From positions 558,001-622,000 of the forward strand of contig CAWFLQ010000001.1 of assembly GCA_963816745.1 (NCBI GenBank): a DNA stretch of 64,000 bases. The letters are read 5' to 3'. The stretch's first letter is position 1, and each line of letters opens with the position of its first letter. This DNA is from VAZQ01 sp963816745. GTDB taxonomy: Bacteria; Pseudomonadota; Alphaproteobacteria; Rhizobiales; Xanthobacteraceae. This document shows positions 38,720 to 48,549 of this stretch, piece after piece. The notes under the pieces were generated by a model that was not told where the DNA came from, searched no databases, and saw nothing but the letters and a program-made list of their open reading frames with translations. A program made the translations under genes and the position numbers.

Positions 38720-40788
38720 GCGCTCTGTCCGTTGTTGTTGTGCGGCCTGCAGCGGCGGCGATGTCGCCGGGTGCGACCCGCGGAATGCTGATGCGGAACC
38801 GCGTGCCCCAGCCGAGCCGCGATTCGAAGGTCAGCCGGCCGCCCAGCTGCTGGGTCACGAGGTTGAAGATGATGTGCAGGCCGAGCCCGGTGCCGCCCTC
38901 GTTGCGGCGGGTGGTGAAGAACGGATCGAGCGCGCGGCGCTGGATCTCCTCGCTCATGCCGACGCCGTCGTCGGACACGAAGATGTCGACGTCGTCGCGC
39001 GACCTGGCGCGCTTCGACGATCACGCTGCCGGCGCGACCGTCGGGAAAGGCATGGATGACGCTGTTGAGGAACAGGTTGGTCAGGACCTGCCCGTAGGAG
39101 CCGGGATAGCTGTCCATGATGATGCCGGCCGGCACGTCGACGGTGAGCGCGATCTGGGATTTCTTCAGCACCGGGCGCAGGCTGGCGATGATCTGATCGG
39201 TCGATTCCCGCAGGTCGAACTGGCGCCGGTCGGCATGGCTGCGGTCGACCGCGACCTGCTTGAACGACTGCACCAGCTCGCCGGCGCGCTGCAGATTGAC
39301 GACCAGCTGGTTGGCGGCGTCGCGGCCGCCTTCGAGGAATTCGTCGAGCCGCGAGCGCCGCAGCGGCCCGTGCTCACCTCCTTGGCGAAGTCGTCGCAGC
39401 GCCGCGCGAAGCTCGACGCCACCGTGAGGCTGATGCCGATCGGATTGTTGACCTCGTGCGCGACGCCGGCGACGAGGCCGCCGAGCGCCGCGAGCTTCTC
39501 GGCGGCGATCAGGTTCTGCTGCGCCTCGCGCAGGTCGTCGAGCGCCTTCTCGGCGCGCTCCTTCGAGGCGCGCAGCTCGTTCTCGGCCTTGCGCTTGGCG
39601 ATGGCGTTCTCGCGGAAGACCTCGACCGCGCGCGCCATCTCGCCGATCTCGTCGCGCGCCTGCGTCCCGCGGATCGGCTCGTCGTATTTCTCCGCCACGA
39701 CGGAGTGCATCGCCGCCATGATCTCCTTGAGCGGCAGGCTGATGCTGCGGGCGATCAGCGCGCCGATGACGACGATGACGGTCAGGAAGATCGACCGCGA
39801 CCAGCGCCACGTTCTGGTAGATGTCGGCGAGCGTGTGATCGAAGCTGCCCTGCGCCTGCAGCTCGCGCAGCGTCATCTGCGCGGAGAGCTTGTTGATCAC
39901 GCGCGATCATGGCGGCCTGGTTGTCGTCGATCGCGGTCTTGCAGCAGGCTGGTGCGCGTCGCGAACTGCTCGGCCAGCGTCTTCAATCCGTCGCGAAACG
40001 AGCTGGCGCGCTGGGCGAGCGCCGTCAGCGCCGTGCGCTGCAGGTTGTTCTCGGCGAGATCGATCATGACCGGGATGGTCTGCTCGACCGTGGCGATGTT
40101 GCGGCGCGCCTCGTCGGCGGCATCGGAGGCGAGCGACAGATAGAAGGCATTGGCGGCGACCAGGCTGGCGGTGAACGCCTCGCGCGATTTTCCGAGCGAG
40201 GGCAGCAGCAGCGCGTCGCGCCGGCCGATGGCGCCCTCGATGATGGCGTAGAGCCCGGCCATCTCCTTGGCCGGCTTGAGCACCTCGTTCTCGTAGGTAT
40301 GCGCGATCGTGGTCTGCACCTCGCGCACTTCGCCGAAGCCCTGCAGGAAACGTTCGGTCACCGCGCGCAGCTCGTCGGCCGATCCCGACAGAACCGGATC
40401 GACGGCGCCGCGATTGCGCAAGCGTGCTCAGAACCTCGCCGTGCAGCCCCAGGATCTCGGCGAAGACCTCCTGGCTCGGCTGGTTGATGTAGCGATGGAT
40501 CAGGTTCTGCAGGCGGCTGGCTTCGCTTTCGAGCAGGACCAGCAGCTTGTCGGACTCGCGCACCTTGCGCACCTCGTCCCAGGCGCGGCTGAGCACGTTG
40601 GCGCCGTTCCAGATCAGCGCGGCGAGGATGACGGCGACGGTGGCGTTGAGCGCGGCGATCGAGAGCAGGCGCCAGCGGATCGGCAGCACCCGCACGACGC
40701 TCTCGGTCTCCAGATCAAGGCTGCGCCGCGGCCGTGCACCGGGCGCGGCGGCTCGTTCATCCTTGAGGGCGACCAAATCGAAACTCAT
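38712..40788 (-). CDS. Membrane sensor histidine kinase with HAMP domain (frameshifted)
   Basis: About 690 residues. The first membrane segment is RLLSIAALNATVAVILAALI (from about residue 43); a helical periplasmic part of some 290 residues (ESEASRLQNLIHRYINQPSQ, ELRAVTERFLQGFGEVREVQ) precedes a second membrane segment near LTVIVVIGALIARS and a HAMP domain. The kinase core has the H-box LGGLVAGVAHEVNNPIGISL, NLFLNSVIHAFPDG, SDDGVGMSEEIQRRAL and EGGTGLGLHIIFNLVTQQLG. Several frame shifts occur, near 40425, 39945, 39895, 39790, 39370 and 39005. Its ATG overlaps the DctP-like stop as ATGA (40785-40788), so translation is coupled to the binding protein. Confidence 0.88.
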
Positions 40789-41781
40789 TGGACCTGGCGA
40801 ATACGCTCGATCAATTGCCGCAAGTCCGGATCCGTCACCGACTTCGTATAGATGGCGATCATCGCGTCCTCGAACGGCTTGCGGTCGAAATTCGCGACGA
40901 TCGTGTTGCCCGCCGACCGCGCCTGCTGGCGCGAGCGCTCCTCCAGCCCGGTCCAGATGCTCACGCATGAACATGCTCGACTTGCGCGCGGCATCCCGGA
41001 AGATGTCCCTGTCCGTCGGCGGACAGGCTTTCCCACGCGCGCAGCGACATGACAAGTACCTCGGGCCCCATCGTGTGCTCTGTCAAGGTGTAGTAGGGGG
41101 CAAGCTTGTAGTGGCCGGTGGTGACATAGGACGGCCAATTGTTCTCCGCGCCGTCGATCAGGCGGGTCGCAGAGTCCGGTCAGACACCTGACCGTAGGGC
41201 AGTTCGATCGGCTCGGCGCCGAGCGCCTTGATCATGGCAAACATCAGCTCCGATCTGCTGGACCCGGATGCGCAGGCCCTTCATGTCGGCGAGGGTGCGG
41301 ACCGGCCGCACGCTGTTGTAGATCGAGCGCGCGCCCGAATCGTAAGAAGGTCAACCCGATGAACCCGTGGCGCTCGAAGCCGGCCAGGATATCGTTGCCG
41401 ATCTCGCCGTCGAGCACCTTGTGCAGGTGGTCGAACGAGCGGAACAGGAACGGCAGCGACAGCACGTTGGCGGCCGGCACCAGCGCGCCGATCGGCGCCA
41501 CGTTGGTGCGATTGAGATCGATGGCGCCGACCCGCGTCTGCTCGATGGTCTCCTTCTCCTCGCCGAGCTGGCGCGAGTGAAACACCCGGATGCGTGTGGC
41601 GTCCGCTGGTGCGCTCCTCGATCGTGCGCGCCATGAAGTTCAGCGCCTTCACCGTCGGATAATCTTCCGACTGGGTATCGGCGACGCGGAATTCGCGCGC
41701 CGCCGCCGTCAGCGGCAGGGCTGCCAGGGCCGTTATGATGGCCGCAGCCTTGCGGAAATTCGCGTGCGAAATGAGGGACAT
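40785..41781 (-). CDS. DctP-family (TRAP-type) periplasmic binding protein, kinase-linked (frameshifted)
   Basis: About 331 residues. A leader (FRKAAAIITALAALPLTAAA) precedes REFRVADTQSEDYPTVKALN, then RQLGEEKETIEQTRVGAIDL and NVLSLPFLFRSFDHLHKVLD, typical of C4-dicarboxylate TRAP receptors; the C-terminal end is RKPFEDAMIAIYTKSVTDPD. At least five frame shifts between 41000 and 41610 break the reading frame. No TRAP permease genes (dctQM) lie in this operon; instead the next gene is a membrane histidine kinase whose start overlaps its stop. This suggests that it senses a ligand for the kinase rather than feeding a transporter. The TRAP transporter at 44488-47354 has its own receptor. Confidence 0.85.
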
Positions 41782-41941
41782 GACCCCGTACCCACTACCA
41801 GCCGGCCCCCACCCCCGCGCGACAGTATTCGGTTCCGGCAAAGGCCGTCAATCGAGGGCCTCTACCGGGGCAGACTGGTCAACCGTGATCATGCCCGCTG
41901 GACGCGGCGGAAAAATGCCGAGTCCCGCTTTGGGCCGTACC

Positions 41942-42943
41942 CTATTGCGTCGGCTTGATGCCGAGCTCCTTGGCGATGGCCGCGATCTTGGCGCGCTGCT
42001 CGTCGGTCGCCGCGCCGAACTCGGCCGGGCCGCCGATGTTCATGACCTGCCCGGTATCGGCGAGCCGTGCCCCTATGCTCGGGTCGGCGACCGCCTTCAC
42101 GTCGGCGGCGATGCGCTCGCGCAGCGCCAGCGGCATGCCCGGCGGCCCGAAGAAGCCGACCAGGCCGTCGAGCGTAAGCTCGGGATAGCCGGCCTCCTTG
42201 ACCGTCGGCACATCGGGCGCGTTCGGCGCCCGCACGCTGTTGGTCATGGCCAGGAGCTTGATCTTGCCCGCCTGCAGTTGCGGCCGCACGATCGTCATCG
42301 CCGAGATGTACGCCTGCACGCGTCCCTCGCCGAGATCGTTGGCGGCCTCGACCGGGTTGCGATAGGGCACCTTCGTCATGTCCAGGCCGTTACTCTTGAG
42401 AAATCCGGCGAACAGGAAGTCGAGCGCCCCGGTCACGCCCGCCCAATTGAGCTTGCCCGGCTGCGCCTTGGCGAGCGCCGCGAGCTCCTTGACCGACCCG
42501 ACATTGAGCGAGCTGGGCACGGAGAGGGCTATCAGCGTGTTGGACACCCGCACGATCGGCAGGATGTCGGCGGGCTTGTACGGCAGGTTGTCGTGGATGT
42601 AGGGATGCGCCGTGAACGACGAGGTCGGTGTTGCGAGCAGCACGTGATCGTCGCGCGCGCTCACCACCGCGTTGATCGCCACGATGGCGTCGCCGCCGGG
42701 ACGATTCTCCACAACCACCGGCTGGCCCCAGCGCGCGCTCAGCCGATCCGCCAGCAGCCGTGTGCCGATATCGACGCCGGCGCCGGGACCGAGCGACACG
42801 ATGAACCTGACCGTTCGTTGCGGCCAGCCCTGCTGGGGCACGGGCGGCGCAGCCTGTGGAGTCTGAGCCGGCGCAGGTGGCGCTCCCAGGACAAGCGGCG
42901 CAAAAAGGCTCAAGGCGAACAACGAACGCTGCACGCTATGCAT
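41942..42943 (-). CDS. Bug/TctC-family solute-binding protein 4
   Basis: Intact 333-residue periplasmic binding protein. A leader (SLFALSLFAPLVLGAPPAPA) is followed by a Pro/Gln-rich linker, then WPQRTVRFIVSLGPGAGVDI, VENRPGGDAIVAINAVVSAR, KVPYRNPVEAANDLGEGRVQ and the closing KIAAIAKELGIKPTQ. The usual SPGGxxD motif reads LGPGAGVD. GGGAG precedes the ATG at 42943. It is transcribed towards the kinase-linked DctP gene, 160 bases ahead of it, and may share or feed the same ligand pathway. No permease is adjacent. Confidence 0.9.
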   Translation of the reverse strand: MHSVQRSLFALSLFAPLVLGAPPAPAQTPQAAPPVPQQGWPQRTVRFIVSLGPGAGVDIGTRLLADRLSARWGQPVVVENRPGGDAIVAINAVVSARDDHVLLATPTSSFTAHPYIHDNLPYKPADILPIVRVSNTLIALSVPSSLNVGSVKELAALAKAQPGKLNWAGVTGALDFLFAGFLKSNGLDMTKVPYRNPVEAANDLGEGRVQAYISAMTIVRPQLQAGKIKLLAMTNSVRAPNAPDVPTVKEAGYPELTLDGLVGFFGPPGMPLALRERIAADVKAVADPSIGARLADTGQVMNIGGPAEFGAATDEQRAKIAAIAKELGIKPTQ

Positions 42944-43065
42944 GGGCGGCTCCCGGCGATGTCGTGCCACGATGGCACATCTGGGCGGTTCTGGGCGGAT
43001 CATGCGAAAAGTCGCTGCCGCTGTCATGTGCCATGAACCGCGACAATTTGCACTTATTAGTGGTC

Positions 43066-43112
43066 GCATTTTCTTACGGAAAACCGGGGTCCACTTTTCC
43101 GGAAAATGCCCT
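43066..43112. repeat. Rhizobiales-type palindromic repeat (GCATTTTCTTACGGAAAACC)
   Basis: A 47-base imperfect palindrome beginning GCATTTTCTTACGGAAAACC and ending CCACTTTTCCGGAAAATGCC, followed by CTAG. Sequences of this type occur in many copies between genes of Rhizobiales. The closing CTAG overlaps the TAG stop codon of the TctC gene at 43111-43113. Confidence 0.7.
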
Positions 43113-44133
43113 AGCGGATCATGTCGGCCACCGCCGCGGCGACGTGCTTCGGCGTTCGATAGACCTCCTGCACGATGGCCTGCACCGCCTCGCCCGAAAC
43201 CGGGTTGATCTCCAGCTTCATTCGCTCGGTTTCGGCGCGGAACTCCCGGTCGTTCAAGGTGTCCATGAACGCCTTGCGCAGTATGGCAACGCGCTCGGCG
43301 GGAATGCCGGGAGGCGCCAGGAAGGGCCGGCCCATGGGCTGGCGGGCGAAGATCAGCTTGAAGATCTGCTTCTCCTCGTCGGACTTGGCGAAGTCCATGA
43401 TGAGGGGAACCTTGGCCAGGTCCGCGTGCTTGCTCAGCGAGAGCTGAACCAGCACGTTGATCTTCTTGTCGTCGATCCAGTGCTGGTGAGTTGCGACCAC
43501 GCTCGACCATGACCAGCCGCAACGGCCCATCACCTCGCCGCGCTCCATCGCCAGGTCGATCTCGTTGCCGCCGGGATAGCCGGTGACGAGCTTGAACTTG
43601 GTGCCGAGCGTGCCATTGAGCACCTTCGGAAACTGATCGGTATCCGCCGCCGGACCGCTGCCGCCGACCGTCACTTCCTTGTGCTTGACCTGCTCGAGCC
43701 CGCTGATGCCGCTCGTGTGCCACGTGACGCACACGCTGACCTCGTCGTTCATGCTGCCGATCCAGTTGAACTTGCCGGCGTCGAATTGCGCCTTGGTCGA
43801 GCCGAGCAGGGGATCGAAGCCGGTGCCGCGGCCGATCATGCCGAACGCGGTGCCGTCCTTGGGCGCGACGTTGTAGAGCCAGTTGGCGAGCACGAGGCTG
43901 CCGGCGCCCGGCATGTTCTTCGACACGATCGTGGGATTGCCCGGAATGAAGCGACCGATGTGCCGCGCCAGCGCGCGGGCATAGACGTCGTATCCCCCGG
44001 CCGGGCTGTAGCCGATGTAGAGATCGATGTTCTTGCCTTTGTAGAAGTCCGCCGGACTTTGCGCGCGGCCGGCACGATCGCAGAGCATAAGGATCGCGAC
44101 CGCGAGGCCGCGGCCCAAGATCGCACGACACAT
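43111..44133 (-). CDS. Bug/TctC-like solute-binding protein 5, divergent subfamily
   Basis: Intact 340-residue periplasmic binding protein. A leader (AILGRGLAVAILMLCDRAGR) is followed by DFYKGKNIDLYIGYSPAGGY, then GAGSLVLANWLYNVAPKDGT, VTGYPGGNEIDLAMERGEVM and FARQPMGRPFLAPPGIPAER. It matches the protein at 15375-16407 in layout and differs from classical TctC. GGAGG lies 5 bases before the ATG at 44133. The gene upstream is divergent (TRAP dctP). The ligand is unknown and no permease is adjacent. Confidence 0.88.
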   Translation of the reverse strand: MCRAILGRGLAVAILMLCDRAGRAQSPADFYKGKNIDLYIGYSPAGGYDVYARALARHIGRFIPGNPTIVSKNMPGAGSLVLANWLYNVAPKDGTAFGMIGRGTGFDPLLGSTKAQFDAGKFNWIGSMNDEVSVCVTWHTSGISGLEQVKHKEVTVGGSGPAADTDQFPKVLNGTLGTKFKLVTGYPGGNEIDLAMERGEVMGRCGWSWSSVVATHQHWIDDKKINVLVQLSLSKHADLAKVPLIMDFAKSDEEKQIFKLIFARQPMGRPFLAPPGIPAERVAILRKAFMDTLNDREFRAETERMKLEINPVSGEAVQAIVQEVYRTPKHVAAAVADMIR

Positions 44134-44487
44134 GGCATCCTCCCAGTCCGGCGTTTCCCGGTAACGCTGAAGCGACGGGGGAGGACGTCAGTTTGCTCTG
44201 GCTGCCGGAGACAAGCCAGAGCCGGCCGGGGCGGCGCACGGTCGCACGCCCTGGTGATCAATTCAGCACGTTCTTCTTCATCCATTCATCCAGCCAATGG
44301 AGAGTGTTTGCGCCGTCGTTGCCCACCCAAGTGGGCAGTTCGAGCAGCCCACTGCGACGGCTACTGGTCGCCGCCGCTAAAGGCAGTCTCGCGCTGCGAC
44401 GCCTTGCTTCGGCTGGGCATTTTCTTCCACACTCCGGCAAAAGCCGGGAGCGGACTGCGATCCGGCAACACAAACGGGAGGAGCGTC
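44134..44487. other. 354-base divergent intergenic region upstream of tctC 5 and the TRAP operon
   Basis: This gap separates two divergent transport units and should carry both promoters. It holds a hairpin CTCTGGCT / AGCCAGAG (44196-44221), a second hairpin TGCCCAC-CCAA-GTGGGCA near 44319-44336, and the possible gene remnant at 44258-44345. No T-run follows either hairpin. No complete gene is seen. Confidence 0.5.
44258..44345 (-). pseudogene. Possible C-terminal gene remnant
   Basis: On the minus strand a 27-residue tail, LPTWVGNDGANTLHWLDEWM plus KKNVLN and a stop, looks like real protein sequence: balanced, low in Arg/Ala and with ordinary codons, unlike the shadow frames around it. No upstream body of a gene is seen; the frame before it is low-complexity and untypical. 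It may be a relic of a gene replaced by the TRAP operon. The host family was not recognised. Confidence 0.25.
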
Positions 44488-45490
44488 GTGATCAAAATAG
44501 CTTCGAACACTGCGGTGGTATTCGCGGCTGCGCTCGGCGCGGCTCTCCTGCTCACGGCAGGCCAGCCGGCGGATGCCGCCGAGCAGTGGAATTTCTACAT
44601 GCACCAGTCCGCGCCCAACTTCGCCACGTCGCGCGGCGCCAAGCTGTTCACCGAGGAGATCGAGAAGGCCACCGACGGCGAGCTCAAGGCGCGGCTCCAT
44701 CTGTCCGGCACGCTGCAGATCAGCGCGAGCAACATCACCCAGGCGGTGGGCGAGAACGTCGTCCAGATCGGCGACGATCTGTTCAATTCCGGCAACATCC
44801 CGGTCGCCGGCATCCCGCGCCTGCCGATGCTGATCCAGTCCTACGAGGACTTCGCCAAGGCCGACGCGGTGCTCAAGCCCTATATCGAGAAGTCGTTCGG
44901 GCAGAAGGGCTCGACCGTGCTCGCGTCCTACACCTATCCGCTGCAGTTCATGTGGGGGCGCAAGAAGCTCAAATCGCTCGACGACCTCAAGGGCATGAAG
45001 CTGCGCGTCGCGCAGCCCGAGCAGGGCGAATTCGTGCGCCGCTTCGGCGGCACCTCGATCACCATGAGCGCGCCCGAGGTTCCCTCCGCGCTCGACCGCG
45101 GCGTGGTCGACGGCATCTTCACCGCCGGCGTCGGCGCCGTGCTGTGGAAGGATCTGCTCAAATACGGCTACGTGCTGATCGTGAACGTCAACAATTCCTA
45201 CTTCATCGCCAACACCGACGCCTACAAGAAGCTCTCTCCCGACCTGCAGGGCAAGCTGCGCAAGGTCGCCGAGGACACCGCGCGCTGGAATCAGGACACG
45301 ATGCAGAAGGAGGAGGCGGATTCGGTGCAGGTGCTCACCGCACGGCCGGCTATACCTTCACCAAGGCGAAGCCGGAGGAGAATGCCCGCGCGGTCGACGC
45401 CATGAAGCCCTATTGGGACGAATGGGCCAAGTCGCGCGGGCCGGAGTGATCGAGGCGCTCGGCAAGGTCCGCGCCGCGCTCGGCCGCTGA
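44488..45490 (+). CDS. dctP: TRAP transporter DctP-family receptor (frameshifted)
   Basis: About 333 residues. The start is GTG 44488 with GGGAGGAG four bases upstream. A leader (ASNTAVVFAAALGAALLLTA) is followed by EQWNFYMHQSAPNFATSRGA, LHLSGTLQISASNITQAVGE, and the conserved ligand region KLRVAQPEQGEFVRRFGGTS with the Arg that binds the substrate carboxylate. The frame shifts near 45345; a second shift near 45447 restores the usual DctP ending VIEALGKVRAALGR and a stop at 45490. Followed directly by dctQ and dctM. Confidence 0.9.
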
Positions 45491-45501
45491 CGGCACCCGG
45501 C

Positions 45502-46033
45502 GTGTCCGACGACGGCCGCCGCAACGCCCGAGCGGCGCCGCGCGCGCACGCTGCCGGAAGGTCCGGTCGAATGGACCTGCAAGGTCGCGAGCGAGGCGGC
45601 GCTCGCTCGTGATGCTCGTGCTCGATCGCGGTCGACATCGTGACCCGCTCGCTGCTCAATTTCTCGTTCGAGGTCTCGGACGAGGTCGGCGGCTACATGC
45701 TGGTGGTGATCTCCTTCGTCAGCCTCTCGGCGTGCCACGTGAACGGCAGCTTCCATCAGGTCGAGTTCGTGCAGGCGCGGCTGTCGCCGCGCGGGCGCTC
45801 GCTGTCGCAGCGTGATCTTCGACGTGCTGTCGCTCGGCGGCCTGCCTGCTGCTCGCCTGGCAGTTCATCCGCCTGGAAATGTCGTCCTGGCGGTTCGGCG
45901 ACGTGGCGCCGACCTATCTCGCGACGCCGCTGTGGCTCGCCGCGGTTGCCGATGGCGCTCGGCGATGATCGCGCTGTGCTTTTCGCTGTGCCGGACGATC
46001 GTCGCGGAGGCGAGACGATTGCGCGCCTCCTGA
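45502..46033 (+). CDS. dctQ: TRAP transporter small permease subunit (frameshifted)
   Basis: About 177 residues in four membrane helices, recovered from several frames: the first near VMLVLIAVDIVTRSLLNFSF (as reconstructed), then SDEVGGYMLVVISFVSLSAC, IFDVLSLAACLLLAWQFIRL (reconstructed) and ALGMIALCFSLCRTIVAEAR (reconstructed). FEVSDEVGGYM fits the conserved E-E-x-xx-Y pattern of DctQ. Shifts lie near 45620, 45810, 45850 and 45955. The start near 45502 is inferred. Partner of DctM and DctP in a sodium-driven organic-acid importer. Confidence 0.8.
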
Positions 46034-46048
46034 GCGCGGCTGGCGGCG

Positions 46049-47354
46049 ATGTCGCCTGAGCTCCAGCTCCTGATCGTGACGGTGCTGTTTCTCGGCCTGC
46101 TCATGGCCGGGATGGCGGTGCCGTTCGCGATCACCGTCCCGGCGCTGGTCTATCTGCTGCTGCAGGGCGGCTTCCCGGCGCTCAACAGTCTCGGCCTCGT
46201 GAGCTGGGGCAGCATGAACAGCTTCGTGCTCACCACCGTGCCGCTGTTCATGTTCATGGCGGAAATCCTGAGCGTGAGCGGCTTGAGCAACCGCATCTAC
46301 AGCGGGCCTCGAAAAGCTGGTCGCCCGGCTGCCCGGCGGCCTGTTGCAGACCAACATCGCGGGCTGCGCGATCTTCGCCTCGGTCAGCGGCTCGAGCATC
46401 GCGACCGCGGCCTCGATCGGCGGCGTCGCGCTGCCGCAGCTGATCAGGCGCAAGTACAACCGCGCGCTCGCTGCCGGCTCGCTCGCCGCCGGCGGCACGC
46501 TCGGCATTCTGATCCCGCCGAGCTTCCCGATGATCATCTACGGCACCTTCACCGAGACGTCGGTGCCGAAGCTGTTCATCGCCGGCGTCATTCCCGGCCT
46601 GATCATGACGGCGTTGTTCATGCTCTATATCGCCGTGCACGCGCAGGATCGTGCCCGACGTCGCGCCGCGCGAGGCCGGGCCGCGCTCGCTCGGCGAATT
46701 CGTGCGGCGCGATCGCCGAGGTCGTGCCGTTCTTCCTGCTGATCGCCGGCAACGCTCGGCGGACTCTATTTCGGCGTCGTCACCACGACCGAGGCGGCGG
46801 CGATCGGCTGCGTGCTGTCGATCCTGCTCGGGGCGACGCTCGGCGAGCTGAACCTGCAACGCTTCATCCAGGCGATGCACAACACGATCTACTTCACCGG
46901 CAACATCCTGTTCCTCATTCTCGCCGCCTACATCTTCTCCGTGGCGCTCAGCTTCGGCGGCGTCGGCGAGAAGGTGACGGCCTTCATCGTCGGCCTCAAC
47001 CTGAGCAAGTTCGAGTTCTACATCGCGCTGCTCATCCTGTTCACCATCCTGGGCTGCCTGATCGAAAGCCTCGGCATGATCGTGATCACGGTGCCGCTGC
47101 TGTTTCCCGTGCTGCAAAGCTACGGCATCGACCCGATCCTGTTCGGCGTCATTCTGGTGATCTTCGTCGAGCTCGGCCAGATCTCGCCGCCGATCGGGAT
47201 CAACCTGTTCGTCATCCAGAGCATCTGGGACGGCAAGCTGAGCGAAGTGGTGATCGGCACGATCCCGTTCCACCTGATCATGTTCGTCGTGCTCGGTCTG
47301 GTGATCTTCTGGCCCGAGCTGGCGCTCTGGCTGCCGGCCCGGATGTCGAACTGA
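46049..47354 (+). CDS. dctM: TRAP transporter large permease subunit (frameshifted)
   Basis: About 434 residues in some twelve membrane helices. It begins MSPELQLLIVTVLFLGLLMA, with SVSGSSIATAASIGGVALPQ (the conserved DctM substrate/ion loop), AAGGTLGILIPPSFPMIIYG and the later ELGQISPPIGINLFVIQSIW. Shifts occur near 46308 (GGGCCTCGAA for GGGCTCGAA), 46642, 46708 and 46752; each is explained by a single added base. The tail (LVIFWPELALWLPARMSN) is intact. Ends 22 bases before the MetE-like gene. Confidence 0.9.
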
Positions 47355-47376
47355 GCGGGCATAACAAGGTGAGGCA

Positions 47377-48546
47377 ATGCAACGCAGCTCCGAGCGAATC
47401 CTGACCACCCATACCGGCAGCCTGCCGCGGCCGCGCGAGCTGACCCGGCTCTATTCGCTGCGCTCGCGTGGCGAGGCAGTCGATGCGGCGGAGATCGACC
47501 GCGCCGGCCGCGAGGCGGTGCGCGGCATCGTGCGAAACAGCGCGAGATCGGGATCGACGTCGGCAACAACGGCGAGCAGCAGCGCAATTCCTTCTTCCTC
47601 TATCTCAAGGGCCGGCTCTCCGGTCTCGGCGGGAGCTGGGAGCGCCCGTCGCGCGCCGACGTCGACCGCTATCCCGAATTCAAGCGCATGTGGACCGAGT
47701 ACCACGCCGCCAAGACTCAGGTGTCTTCCTTCGGCGGATTGCCGAAGGCGATCGGCGAGGTGCGCTACCTCGATGCCCGCGTGATCGACGACGAATGCGA
47801 TCACTTCAAAGCCGTGCTCGACGAGGATCGCTCCGCCTTCGCCGAGCCGTTCATGTGTGCGCCGTCGCCCGGCATCGTCGCCATGGCCGTGCGCAACGAG
47901 CACTACGACACGCTCGGGGCCTATCTCGCCGCGCTCGGCGCCGCCCTCAAGGTCGAGTACGAGGCGATCGTGCGGCACGGCTTCCTGCTGCAGATCGATG
48001 CCCCCGATCTCGCCCTCGAGCGCCACATCACCTACAAGGACCAGCCGGTTGTCGGCCTTCGTCGGCTTCGTCGAGCAGGTGGTCGCCACCATCAACGCGG
48101 CGATCGCCAACGTCCCGCGCGACCGCGTGCGGCTGCACGTGTGCTGGGGCAATTCGAAATCGCCGCACGACGCCGACGTGCCGCTCGACGATATTCTCCC
48201 GGCCTTGCAGCAAGCCAATGTCGGCGGCTTCGTGCTGCCGTTCGCCAATCCGCGCCACGCGCACGAATTCCGCTGCTTCGAGAAACATCCGCTCGCCGAC
48301 GACCAGATCCTGGTCGCGGGGGTGATCGACAGCCTGACCAATTTCGTCGAGCATCCCGAGGTGGTGGCGGACCGCCTCGAGCGGGTCGCCGCCGTCGTGG
48401 GCGACCCGACGCGCGTACTCGCCGGCACCGATTGCGGGTTCGATACGTCCGCCGGCTGGGGGCGCGTTGCCGCGGACGTGGTGTGGGCGAAGCTCGCGAG
48501 CATGCGCGATGGCGCCCGCATCGCGTCGCAGCGATTGTTTCGGTAA
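47377..48546 (+). CDS. MetE-like cobalamin-independent methyltransferase (C-terminal domain type; frameshifted)
   Basis: About 389 residues, a TIM barrel of the methionine synthase II (MetE C-terminal) family. It starts ERILTTHTGSLPRPRELTRL and has EIGIDVGNNGEQQRNSFFLY, RHGFLLQIDAPDLALERHIT, and the zinc ligands in LHVCWGNSKSPH and LAGTDCGFDTSAGWGRV. Shifts lie near 47535 and 48050. Stand-alone short members rarely make methionine; they transfer methyl or alkyl groups between thiols and small substrates, as in epoxyalkane-coenzyme M transferase. It follows the TRAP operon in the same direction and probably works on the imported compound. Confidence 0.87.
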
Positions 48547-48549
48547 CGC

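Noticed and set aside
44196..44221. Rho-independent terminator
   Set aside because: The CTCTGGCT/AGCCAGAG hairpin is moderate and has no T-run on either strand.
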